Shown: positions 1-5,452 of the stretch, in pieces | Layout of the letters: each line of letters starts with the position of its first letter | Numbering within the stretch: the first letter of the stretch is position 1 | Assembly (NCBI GenBank): GCA_005877675.1 | Contig: VBNZ01000070.1 | Location: 9,644 to 15,458 of the forward strand | Direction of reading: 5' to 3' | DNA from: Gammaproteobacteria bacterium | GTDB lineage: Bacteria > Pseudomonadota > Gammaproteobacteria > Xanthomonadales > Rhodanobacteraceae | Length of the DNA: 5,815 nucleotides | Translations under genes and position numbers: made by a program | The notes under the pieces: model-generated | What the model was told of the DNA's origin: nothing | The model's input: only the letters and a program-made list of their open reading frames with translations | Database searches by the model: none

Positions 1-2
1 TC

Positions 3-281
3 GATGCGATGCGCGGCGCCATGCCGCGCACGCTCGCGCTGCGTGCGCGCCTCGCGACTACGCTGCACAAACGCCATCAACGCCGCGAATTTCTGCGCGC
101 ACGCGTGGACTGCGACGCATCTGGCGCGCTGCACGCGATGCCGCTCGAGAAGCAGGGGTCGGGGCAGTTGCGCGGCGTTGCCGAAGCCAACGCGTTGATC
201 GCGATACCCGAAGCGGCGCAGGAATATCCGGCCGGCTTCGTGGTCGAGGTGCTGCTGGTGCCCGGGGCTGGGTTTAATTAA
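3..281 (+). CDS. moeA: Molybdopterin molybdenumtransferase MoeA, C-terminal fragment (5' end outside window)
   Basis: Seen: an open frame enters from the left edge and gives 92 residues before TAA at 279-281. It contains RREFLRARV (about residues 27-35) and then MPLEKQGSGQLRGVAEAN (46-63), ALIAIPE and YPAGFVVEVLLVP close to the end. This order (R-EF-R, the QGSGQLRG segment, the AN-hydrophobic-IPE segment and a short beta-rich tail) is that of the C-terminal domain IV of MoeA. Known: MoeA inserts molybdate into adenylylated molybdopterin in the cytoplasm, the last general step of molybdenum cofactor synthesis. The catalytic domain III lies upstream of the window, so it cannot be checked. The gene reads towards moeB on the same strand, a typical pairing in cofactor clusters, but 182 bp with hairpins and a promoter-like box lie between them. 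An ATG at 9 is only an internal methionine. Confidence 0.9.
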   Translation, partial: DAMRGAMPRTLALRARLATTLHKRHQRREFLRARVDCDASGALHAMPLEKQGSGQLRGVAEANALIAIPEAAQEYPAGFVVEVLLVPGAGFN

Positions 282-324
282 GTAAAACCCTCTCCCCCAA
301 CGGTTTCATCGTTGGGGGAGAGGG
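276..324 (-). terminator. Possible intrinsic terminator for minus-strand transcription at the moeA 3' end
   Basis: Read on the minus strand, the perfect 15-bp GC-rich hairpin (324-288) is directly followed by TTTTACTTAATT (287-276), the usual shape of a Rho-independent terminator. On the plus strand the hairpin is preceded, not followed, by the A/T stretch. It would therefore stop antisense transcription into moeA better than it would end moeA. It may simply be a by-product of the repeat. Confidence 0.4.
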
Positions 325-408
325 CAGGGTGAGGGGGCGTTTTTCGCGCCTGTGGCGCTCGCTCCCCTCACCCCAACCCTCTCCGCGGCCTATGGCCGGA
401 GGAGAGGG
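288..408. repeat. Cluster of three inverted repeats between moeA and moeB (CCCTCTCC/GGAGAGGG type)
   Basis: Three nested or adjacent palindromes fill most of the moeA-moeB gap. (1) A perfect 15-bp stem, 288-302 with 310-324, has a 7-nt loop. (2) A perfect 10-bp stem, GGGTGAGGGG 327-336 with CCCCTCACCC 364-373, encloses 27 nt including a T run at 340-344. (3) CCCTCTCC 377-384 pairs with GGAGAGGG 401-408, with an inner GGCC-TAT-GGCC hairpin at 387-397. Arms of different hairpins share the CCCTCTCC core, so alternative pairings are possible. Pyrimidine/purine palindromes of this kind are common dispersed intergenic repeats in high-GC proteobacteria (known in general; copy number here not checkable). 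Read on the plus strand, stem 1 has no following T run. Confidence 0.85.
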
Positions 409-425
409 AGCAATGCGGCGCCCAC

Positions 426-464
426 TGGACGCGTTCATCAGCGATCGGCGCTAAAATTCGCACA
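426..464 (+). promoter_or_regulatory. Putative moeB promoter, -10 box 7 bp before the start codon
   Basis: TAAAAT at 452-457 (5 of 6 matches to TATAAT) sits 6 bases upstream of the moeB ATG at 464. Transcription would begin at or within a base or two of the ATG, predicting a leaderless mRNA. In agreement, no Shine-Dalgarno sequence is visible before the ATG. The only -35-like hexamer is TGGACG at 426-431, with a 20-bp spacer, which is weak. The bases after the -10 box (ATTCGCAC) are the same as those after the folD -10 box. Confidence 0.5.
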
Positions 465-1597
465 TGAGCATTGCGACGAACATTCACGAAATCACGCCGC
501 GCGAAGCGCAACAGCGTCTGGCGCGCGGCGCGCTGCTGCTCGACGTGCGTGACGACAACGAGCGTGCCGCGGGCATGCCGGCCGCAGCAATCGGCCTGCC
601 TTTGACGGAAGTCGAATCGCGCATCGCGGCTGTCGAAGCGAATCCTGCGCGCGAAATCCTGACGATCTGCGCGAGCGGCAAACGCTCGCAACGCGCGGCG
701 GAAACGCTGCACGCGCTTGGCTACACGCGAGTCGCGTCGATCATGGGTGGCTTTGTGCGTTGGAATGCGGAAGGGCTGCCGCTCGCCGATGGCGGCCTTG
801 GCGCCGACGCGCTCGAACGCTATTCGCGCCATCTGCTGCTGCCCGAGGTTGGCGCGGCGGGGCAGAGCTCGCTCGCGCTCGCGCGCGTCGCGCTCGTCGG
901 CGCGGGCGGGCTCGGCTCGCCGGCTGCGTTCTATCTCGCTGCGGCCGGCACCGGCACACTTACGCTGATTGACGACGACACGGTCGATCGTTCGAACCTT
1001 CAACGTCAGATATTGCACACCGACGCGCGTGTCGGCATGGCCAAGACCGAGTCGGCGCGCATGACGCTTGGTGCGCTCAATCCGCATATCGCAATCGCGA
1101 CGCACGAGACGCGCCTCGTCGCTGCGAATGTCGAGGAGCTCATTCACGGACACGATGTGGTGATCGACGGTGCCGACAACTTTCCCACGCGCTATCTGCT
1201 GAGCGCCGCCTGCACGCGATTGAAAATTCCGCTGGTATACGGCGCAGTACACCGCTTCACCGGGCAAGTCAGCGTATTCGATGCACGCCGCGACGATTCG
1301 CCGTGCTACCGCTGCCTGTTCCCCGAACCACCCGCGGCCGAAGACGCACCCAATTGCGCCGAGGCCGGCGTGCTCGGCGTGCTGCCCGGCATTATTGGTC
1401 TCTTGCAGGCGAGCGAAGCGATCAAGCTGATCATCGGCATCGGCGCACCACTGGTCGGGCGGCTGCTGTGTTTCGATGCGCTCGTCGCGAGCTTCCGCGA
1501 ACTGCGCCTGCCACGCGATCCGCAGTGTCCCGGCTGTGGCGCGGACGCACGATTCAACGGCTACGAGGACATCGCGCGCATCTGCGCCTCGGCGTAA
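464..1597 (+). CDS. moeB: Rhodanese-MoeB fusion: molybdopterin-synthase adenylyltransferase
   Basis: The 377-residue cytoplasmic protein has two parts. Residues about 5-107 are a rhodanese domain with LLLDVRDDNE and the active-site loop CASGKRS (Cys69). Residues about 115-377 are an E1-like ThiF/MoeB domain: the ATP-binding loop GAGGLG (146-151), the DRSNLQRQ segment (175-182), Lys194 in GMAKTE, DGADNFPTR (235-243), two zinc CxxC pairs (C281/C284 and C355/C358) and the NCAEAG cysteine (C298). Known: MoeB adenylates the C-terminal glycine of MoaD so that it can be charged with sulfur for molybdopterin synthase. Inferred: the fused rhodanese may supply that persulfide sulfur. In the better-known MOCS3/Uba4/MoeZ proteins the rhodanese is at the C-terminus; here the order is reversed, which I recall in xanthomonads. 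The start at 464 keeps the whole rhodanese domain. The 3' end overlaps the convergent acetyltransferase gene by 37 bp. A role in thiosulfate or tRNA thiolation pathways cannot be excluded, but adjacent moeA favours Mo cofactor. Confidence 0.93.
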   Translation: MSIATNIHEITPREAQQRLARGALLLDVRDDNERAAGMPAAAIGLPLTEVESRIAAVEANPAREILTICASGKRSQRAAETLHALGYTRVASIMGGFVRWNAEGLPLADGGLGADALERYSRHLLLPEVGAAGQSSLALARVALVGAGGLGSPAAFYLAAAGTGTLTLIDDDTVDRSNLQRQILHTDARVGMAKTESARMTLGALNPHIAIATHETRLVAANVEELIHGHDVVIDGADNFPTRYLLSAACTRLKIPLVYGAVHRFTGQVSVFDARRDDSPCYRCLFPEPPAAEDAPNCAEAGVLGVLPGIIGLLQASEAIKLIIGIGAPLVGRLLCFDALVASFRELRLPRDPQCPGCGADARFNGYEDIARICASA

Positions 1598-2157
1598 TCC
1601 GACGGGATCAGCGCATACGCGGCTGCGTCTACGACGCCCTGCGGCGTGGATAAACGATTCCGCGCGACAGCCTCGAATCGCGCGCCGATATTTTCCGCGG
1701 TGCATCTGCTCGCCCGGTTTTCGACTGCAGCGAGTATCTCGATACGGCTGAGTTTCACGACGTCGAAACCGAACTGCGCGACCGGTCGTCCCGCGCGGGC
1801 CGCGATGCCCCGACCATGCGCCGACTCGCGCACCCAATAGCCGATGCTGGCGAAATTGTGCTCGCGGTTGCGATGGCTCAGGCCCACGGCGCCGAGGAAT
1901 CGTGCGGTCGTATCGTCGAATATCGCAAAAGTATACTGATCGCCACGATTCCAGCATTCGGCGCAGTGCGCAATCCACGCGACGCTGTCGGCTTCGGAAT
2001 AGCCCGCATGGCACCAGGGTAACCAGCGCCCGACCGATGCGACCGATTCGCGCACAGCGCAGTACAGCGCCGGTGCGTCTTGTGCCTGGTAAGGACGTAA
2101 CAGCAAGCCGTCCGCGGCCAGACGCGCAAGCAGCAGCGGCTCCGCCGGATCAGGCAT
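1561..2157 (-). CDS. GNAT-family N-acetyltransferase, RimJ/RimL type
   Basis: The 198-residue protein fits the usual RimJ/RimL-like length. Seen: LLLRPYQAQDAPALYCAVRES near the N-terminus (18-38), SVGRWLPWC (41-49), IGYWVRESAHGRGIAARA (105-122) with the acetyl-CoA pyrophosphate loop HGRGIA (114-119), then LSRIEILAAVENRAS (136-150) and IGARFEAVARNR (157-168). Known: these enzymes transfer acetyl groups from acetyl-CoA to amines, such as ribosomal protein N-termini or small amines; the substrate here is unknown. The frame continues upstream to 2247, but the extra 30 residues are Arg/Ser-rich and lie inside the DUF1244 gene, so I chose the ATG at 2157-2155. It is preceded by purine-rich AGAAGAAG. 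Start and upstream stop overlap in ATGCCTGA (8 bp), which suggests coupled translation. The usual Lys in the EKxGA segment is Asn156, a minor change. No terminator is visible before the convergent moeB tail. Confidence 0.9.
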   Translation of the reverse strand: MPDPAEPLLLARLAADGLLLRPYQAQDAPALYCAVRESVASVGRWLPWCHAGYSEADSVAWIAHCAECWNRGDQYTFAIFDDTTARFLGAVGLSHRNREHNFASIGYWVRESAHGRGIAARAGRPVAQFGFDVVKLSRIEILAAVENRASRCTAENIGARFEAVARNRLSTPQGVVDAAAYALIPSDYAEAQMRAMSS

Positions 2158-2449
2158 GCTTCTTCTGCGCCGCCTCGAACGCGGCGAGTTGCGCGGGCGT
2201 TGCTTCCTTCTGGTACTTAGCTTTCCACTGCGTGAACGGCTCGCCATAGATGCGTTCGCGTGCGTGATCCTTACTGATTTCGACGCCGCGCTCGCTCGCC
2301 GCTTCGCGATACCAGTCGGCGAGGCAATTGCGGCAGAAGCCGGCGAGGATCATCAAGTCGATGTTCTGCACGTCCGGGCGCTTCTCGTTGAGATGCGCGA
2401 GGAGACGGCGAAACGCGGCGGCTTCGAGTTCGGTTTGCGTGGCAGGCAT
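2150..2449 (-). CDS. DUF1244 family small protein
   Basis: A complete 99-residue soluble protein, close to the usual length for this family. Seen: LEAAAFRRLLAHLNEKRPDVQN (8-29), IDLMILAGFCRNCLADWYREAA (30-51), ARERIYGEPFTQWKAKYQKEAT (63-84) and a C-terminal helix ending KKHA. The GFCRNCLxxWY core, IYG and WKxKYQ are the hallmarks by which I recognise DUF1244. Two cysteines (C39, C42) form a CxxC pair that could bind metal or be redox active; that is inference. No function is established for the family. No signal peptide or membrane segment is present. It is the first gene of a tight pair with the GNAT gene, whose start codon overlaps its stop by 8 bp. The start ATG (2449-2447) has only a weak GAAGA-like ribosome site upstream. 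Confidence 0.93.
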   Translation of the reverse strand: MPATQTELEAAAFRRLLAHLNEKRPDVQNIDLMILAGFCRNCLADWYREAASERGVEISKDHARERIYGEPFTQWKAKYQKEATPAQLAAFEAAQKKHA

Positions 2450-2484
2450 ATTCGGATCTTCGGGCGAGAACAGAGCCGTTCACC

Positions 2485-2547
2485 CCGAGGCATCAACGGC
2501 GAACGCGGAGCAATTGCAATCGGGCCCTTTGTACACCGATGCCTCGG
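2485..2547. repeat. 10-bp inverted repeat in the spacer upstream of the DUF1244 gene
   Basis: CCGAGGCATC at 2485-2494 and its exact reverse complement GATGCCTCGG at 2538-2547 are separated by 43 bp. The spacer also holds CAATTG and GGGCCC self-complementary sites. The repeat lies 36-98 bp upstream of the DUF1244 start codon, within the 147-bp gap after the YyaL-like gene. It could be an operator pair, a long-loop RNA stem or chance. I see no convincing -10/-35 pair in this gap. Confidence 0.5.
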
Positions 2548-2596
2548 CGCACGGTCCCTAGACTGTGCGACAACCCAAGGCCTATCGCAAGTACAT

Positions 2597-4396
2597 CTAC
2601 TGCGTCGCCGTTTTGGCCGATTCGGCGAGAAATACCGGGATTTCTTCGGCCTTGTAAATCGGCAGCGAACAGCGGTTCTCGGTGCAGACGAAAGCCGCGG
2701 CCCGCTTGACCGGCGGATAGGAGACATCGGGGTGGGGCAGCGCGCCTTCGGCCTGGTCCCACCACTCGATGCGCTTGTACGCGCCGGGTAGCCGTTGCGA
2801 CGCAGCGAACAGTAGCTTTGCCGAAGGATCGGATTTCCCACCGACTACCGTCAGATGCACTGGATCGCTGGCCATTTCTTCATCAGCGAGCAGTATGCCG
2901 GGCTCGGTGATCGATTCCAAAGCGACATGCGACTGAGCGAGATACGCGAGCGCATGTCTCGCCACCGCGCGATGCGCATCCTTGCCGGTATAACGCGCAG
3001 CAAGGTTGGCGTAGCGCGCGAGCGCAATGTTCTCGGCGGTCTGTGCCGTCGCCGCAATCGGGCCTGAACTCTGCGCGCTCGCATAGCCTTGCTTCGACTT
3101 GAAATGCGTCTCGATGAAATCGAGTGCGGCACCCGTGCGCGCGAGCCAGGCGCGCTCGGCGGTGGCCCGATACAGCGCAAGAAAGGCGCGGCCCATCGCG
3201 AGCGTGTCGCCGAGATACGGGCCCGCGGCATCCTGCTCATCGTGGCGGAAGCCGCCACCCGGCAGATGGCGATTGGCGATAATCCAGTCGGCCGCGTGTT
3301 GCGCCTCGTGCAGCGCGTCGGCGTCGCCGGAAACTTCCGCCCAGCCGGCGAGCGCTTCGATCAGCAATCCGTTCTGCAGCGTATAAAGATGCTTGTCGAC
3401 GCGCGGCACGCCTTGTGCGCGACGCCCCGCATCGGCGAGCGCAAAGTACGCCGACGCGTGCTCGCCCGGCTTGATATCCGCGTCCTGACTCACATAGAAC
3501 GCGTCGTGCGGACTGCGCAGAAAGGCATCGATGTAGCGACGGATTTCGCCCGCCGCGGCCTTGTCTTCCGCGCGCCCGAACTGCGCCCACGCAAGCGCGT
3601 AAATGCGCAGATATTCCGCCTGCACGACAGCCAATTTCTCGTAATGCGGGTGTTTCCAGTCGCTGAAGGTCGAGTACTGGTACACGCCGCCCCAGATCGG
3701 GTCGAACAGCGCGCGCGCCGCATCGAGTGTGGTGATCGCCATGACCTTCTCGCTTGCATCGGTGCCCGCGTGCGCCAGCGCATATTCGACGCTGTCGCGG
3801 TCGAGGTATTTCTGTTCGAGCGCGAGTCCGCCAAGTTGCGCATCGAACGTATCGCGGTGGCGTTTGATCAAGTCATCGCGCGTCGCGGGTGCAAGCGCTG
3901 CGGAAATCTGCGCAGGCGCGGAAGTTTCGACCGTCGCTGCATTTTCCGGCGAAGGATCCGCCTCGATCGCGCGCAGCAGTTTGAGGAAACCTGCCGGCTC
4001 GATAAAGCCCTGACGCTTGATGATCTCGCTGCCGTTGGGCGCAAACACGATCGTCGCCGGCCAGCCGTAGTCCTTGTAGCGATTCGACAAATCCGGGCGC
4101 AGATCCTGATCGATGCGCAACGGCACGTAGTGCGCGGCGATTTCCTCGCGTACCGCCGCATCGCCGTAGGTCTTCTCGTCGATCACGTGGCACCAATGGC
4201 ACCAGACGGCTTCGAGGTACAAGATTACATAGCGGTGCTGGGCGCGCGCTTGCGCGAAGGCGGCGGTGTCCGAGCGCAGCCAGCGGATCGCATCGTGTGG
4301 AGGTGTGGACGCGTACGCCGACTGCGCAGCGGCCCACACCAGCAGTACACACGCGGCGGTGGCGATTGATTTGGCGAGGCGCGTGAACGGTCGCAT
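2597..4396 (-). CDS. Exported YyaL-like (DUF255) thioredoxin-domain protein
   Basis: The 599-residue protein starts with a classic signal peptide: basic MRPFTRLAK, a hydrophobic core and a probable cut after AQSAYA (residue 29), so it is likely periplasmic. Residues about 35-145 are a thioredoxin-like domain with the WCHWCHVID site (C66, C69) and the GWPATIVF cis-proline region (P113). Residues about 175-560 resemble the alpha/alpha-barrel part of YyaL/SPATA20 proteins: FDPIWGGVYQYST, HPHYEKL (249-255), FYVSQDADI (300-308) and LYTLQNGLLIEALAGWAE. The end carries FVCTENRCSLP (C571, C576), matching the family's C-terminal cysteine pair. Known: YyaL relatives are DsbH-like plus glycosidase-like folds with unclear function. 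Inferred: a disulfide or thiol role in the envelope. The frame extends to 4636, but that adds 80 Arg-rich residues before the signal peptide and runs into folD; ATG 4396 has GGAG 11 bases upstream. It is somewhat shorter than cytoplasmic YyaL (roughly 670-700). Confidence 0.88.
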   Translation of the reverse strand: MRPFTRLAKSIATAACVLLVWAAAQSAYASTPPHDAIRWLRSDTAAFAQARAQHRYVILYLEAVWCHWCHVIDEKTYGDAAVREEIAAHYVPLRIDQDLRPDLSNRYKDYGWPATIVFAPNGSEIIKRQGFIEPAGFLKLLRAIEADPSPENAATVETSAPAQISAALAPATRDDLIKRHRDTFDAQLGGLALEQKYLDRDSVEYALAHAGTDASEKVMAITTLDAARALFDPIWGGVYQYSTFSDWKHPHYEKLAVVQAEYLRIYALAWAQFGRAEDKAAAGEIRRYIDAFLRSPHDAFYVSQDADIKPGEHASAYFALADAGRRAQGVPRVDKHLYTLQNGLLIEALAGWAEVSGDADALHEAQHAADWIIANRHLPGGGFRHDEQDAAGPYLGDTLAMGRAFLALYRATAERAWLARTGAALDFIETHFKSKQGYASAQSSGPIAATAQTAENIALARYANLAARYTGKDAHRAVARHALAYLAQSHVALESITEPGILLADEEMASDPVHLTVVGGKSDPSAKLLFAASQRLPGAYKRIEWWDQAEGALPHPDVSYPPVKRAAAFVCTENRCSLPIYKAEEIPVFLAESAKTATQ

Positions 4397-4407
4397 GGCG
4401 GCAAAGG

Positions 4408-4423
4408 CTCCGTAGTGAGTATA
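4408..4423 (-). promoter_or_regulatory. Putative -10 box and ribosome site of the YyaL-like gene
   Basis: On the minus strand TATACT (4423-4418, 5 of 6 matches to consensus) is followed by GGAG (4411-4408), which lies 11 bases before the ATG at 4396. No good -35 hexamer is found at 16-18 bp spacing, so the promoter call is tentative. The -10 box overlaps the small palindrome ATAGCTAT (4421-4428). Confidence 0.35.
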
Positions 4424-4485
4424 GCTATGCGGGAATACGACGCGCGGCAAGAATTGGATGCAGGCGACGCCCGATGCGCGCAGAT

Positions 4486-4515
4486 TTGAGCACGGGGCAG
4501 ACAAACTGCGATAAT
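4486..4515 (+). promoter_or_regulatory. Putative sigma-70 promoter of folD
   Basis: TTGAGC (4486-4491, 4 of 6 matches) and GATAAT (4510-4515, 5 of 6 matches) are spaced by 18 bp, the best -35/-10 pair in the window. Transcription would start near 4522, giving a leader of about 51 nt. This also argues against an in-frame upstream ATG at 4474, which would lie before the promoter. The downstream bases ATTCGCAC match those beside the moeB -10 box. Confidence 0.6.
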
Positions 4516-4527
4516 TCGCACTCTGCT

Positions 4528-4547
4528 GCAGTCGCCGCCGCGACTGC
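4528..4547 (+). other. Perfect 8-bp hairpin in the folD 5' leader
   Basis: GCAGTCGC (4528-4535) and GCGACTGC (4540-4547) pair perfectly around a 4-nt CGCC loop. A weaker CCGA/TCGG stem (4547-4550 with 4556-4559) follows. The hairpin lies in the predicted leader of about 51 nt, between the promoter and the start codon at 4573. It has no T run, so it is not a classic terminator; it may stabilise the mRNA or affect translation. It matches no riboswitch I recognise. Confidence 0.5.
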
Positions 4548-4572
4548 CGACCGGTTCGGAAAAAATCCCTGC

Positions 4573-5445
4573 ATGACCGCAAGACTCCTCGACGGCAAGC
4601 GTATTGCCGACGAACTCCTCGACGCGCTGCGCGCACAAGTCGATCTGCGCCGAGCGCGCGGGGCCGATGTGCCGGGACTCGCGGTGGTACTCGTCGGTAG
4701 CGATCCGGCCTCGGCCGTGTACGTGCGCAACAAGCGCCGCGCGTGCAAGCACGCAGGTTTCCATTCGCGCGACTACGATCTTCCGACCGCGACGACGCAG
4801 CAGCAGCTGGTCGAACTCGTCGATGCGCTCAATGCCGATCCGCAAATTCACGGCATCCTCGTGCAGCTGCCGTTGCCGCCGCACATCGATACCGATGCGA
4901 TCGTCAATCGCATCGATCCGCGCAAGGATGTCGATGGATTCCACCCCGAAAATATCGGTCGTCTCGCGCTACGCCAGCGTGGGTTGCGTCCGTGCACGTC
5001 GAAAGGCGTGATGACTTTACTCGCGCATACCGATCGCCCGGTGCGCGGGCAGAACGCCGTCGTGGTTGGTGTATCGAACCATGTTGGCCGGCCGCTCGCG
5101 TTCGAACTATTGCTCGCCGGCTGCACCACCACGTGCTGCCACAAATTCACACGCGACCTGCCGGCGATCGTCGCCTCGGCGGACATCGTCGCGGTCGCGG
5201 TCGGCAGACCGGGCATCGTCAAAGGCGCGTGGATCAAGCCAGGCGCGGTGGTGATCGACGTCGGCATCAACCGCCTGGAAGACGGCAAGCTCGTGGGCGA
5301 CGTCGACTTCGCGACCGTGAGCGAGGTTGCCGGCGCGATCACGCCGGTGCCCGGCGGCGTCGGGCAGATGACGGTGGCGTGTCTTCTGGTAAACACGCTG
5401 CGCGCGGCCTGCGCGATTCACAAGCTGCCGGCGCCGGGGGTGTGA
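4573..5445 (+). CDS. folD: Bifunctional methylenetetrahydrofolate dehydrogenase / methenyltetrahydrofolate cyclohydrolase
   Basis: The 290-residue protein has standard FolD length. It interconverts 5,10-methylene-THF, 5,10-methenyl-THF and 10-formyl-THF in the cytoplasm, supplying one-carbon units for purines, thymidylate and formyl-Met-tRNA. Seen: SDPASAVYVRNKRRA with Tyr50 and catalytic Lys54, HGILVQLPLP (93-102) with Gln98, DPRKDVDGFHPENIGR (115-130) with Asp121, RPCTSKGV (139-146), the NAD(P)-binding segment VVVGVSNHVGRP (163-174), CHKFTRDL (189-196), VAVGRPG, VIDVGINR (227-234) and TPVPGGVGQMT (257-267). The last motif has Gln265 where the family signature normally has Pro. The G-x-SN-x-VGRP form resembles that of E. 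coli FolD. I chose ATG 4573 because the family N-terminus begins at MTARLLDGKRIA; a frame-open ATG at 4474 adds 33 residues upstream of the likely promoter. No strong Shine-Dalgarno is seen; a GGAAAAAA run lies just upstream. The gene is divergent from the YyaL-like gene and convergent with a LysR gene. Confidence 0.97.
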   Translation: MTARLLDGKRIADELLDALRAQVDLRRARGADVPGLAVVLVGSDPASAVYVRNKRRACKHAGFHSRDYDLPTATTQQQLVELVDALNADPQIHGILVQLPLPPHIDTDAIVNRIDPRKDVDGFHPENIGRLALRQRGLRPCTSKGVMTLLAHTDRPVRGQNAVVVGVSNHVGRPLAFELLLAGCTTTCCHKFTRDLPAIVASADIVAVAVGRPGIVKGAWIKPGAVVIDVGINRLEDGKLVGDVDFATVSEVAGAITPVPGGVGQMTVACLLVNTLRAACAIHKLPAPGV

Positions 5446-5452
5446 TTTAGCC

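Noticed and set aside
4..198. A short plus-strand frame at the left edge in a different frame from MoeA
   Set aside because: Cys/Arg-rich shadow of the MoeA fragment with no motif of its own.
368..2014. A 548-residue open frame on the minus strand, antisense to moeB and into the acetyltransferase gene
   Set aside because: Its product is Arg/Ala-rich with no recognisable domain, and it overlaps two well-supported genes. Long antisense open frames are expected in DNA this GC-rich.
2158..2247. Upstream extension of the acetyltransferase by 30 residues
   Set aside because: Arg/Ser-rich and entirely within the DUF1244 gene; the ATG at 2157 with a purine-rich site in front is a better start.
3089..4369. 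A 426-residue open frame on the plus strand, antisense to the YyaL-like gene
   Set aside because: Arg-rich composition with no family motifs; the opposite strand carries a protein with signal peptide and several family motifs. It is a codon-bias shadow.
4474..4572. In-frame upstream start of folD adding 33 residues
   Set aside because: The extension lies before the likely promoter and transcription start, has no FolD similarity, and family length and N-terminus fit ATG 4573.
4397..4572. Possible tetrahydrofolate riboswitch before folD
   Set aside because: The leader is only about 51 nt if the promoter call is right, and shows just two small stems, too little for a known folate riboswitch.
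4397..4636. Upstream extension of the YyaL-like gene by 80 residues
   Set aside because: It would bury the signal peptide inside an Arg-rich stretch and run into the folD coding region.
4225..4944. A 239-residue minus-strand frame antisense to the 5' end of folD and across the divergent promoter region
   Set aside because: It would cover both promoters and the folD start, and its sequence shows no known domain.
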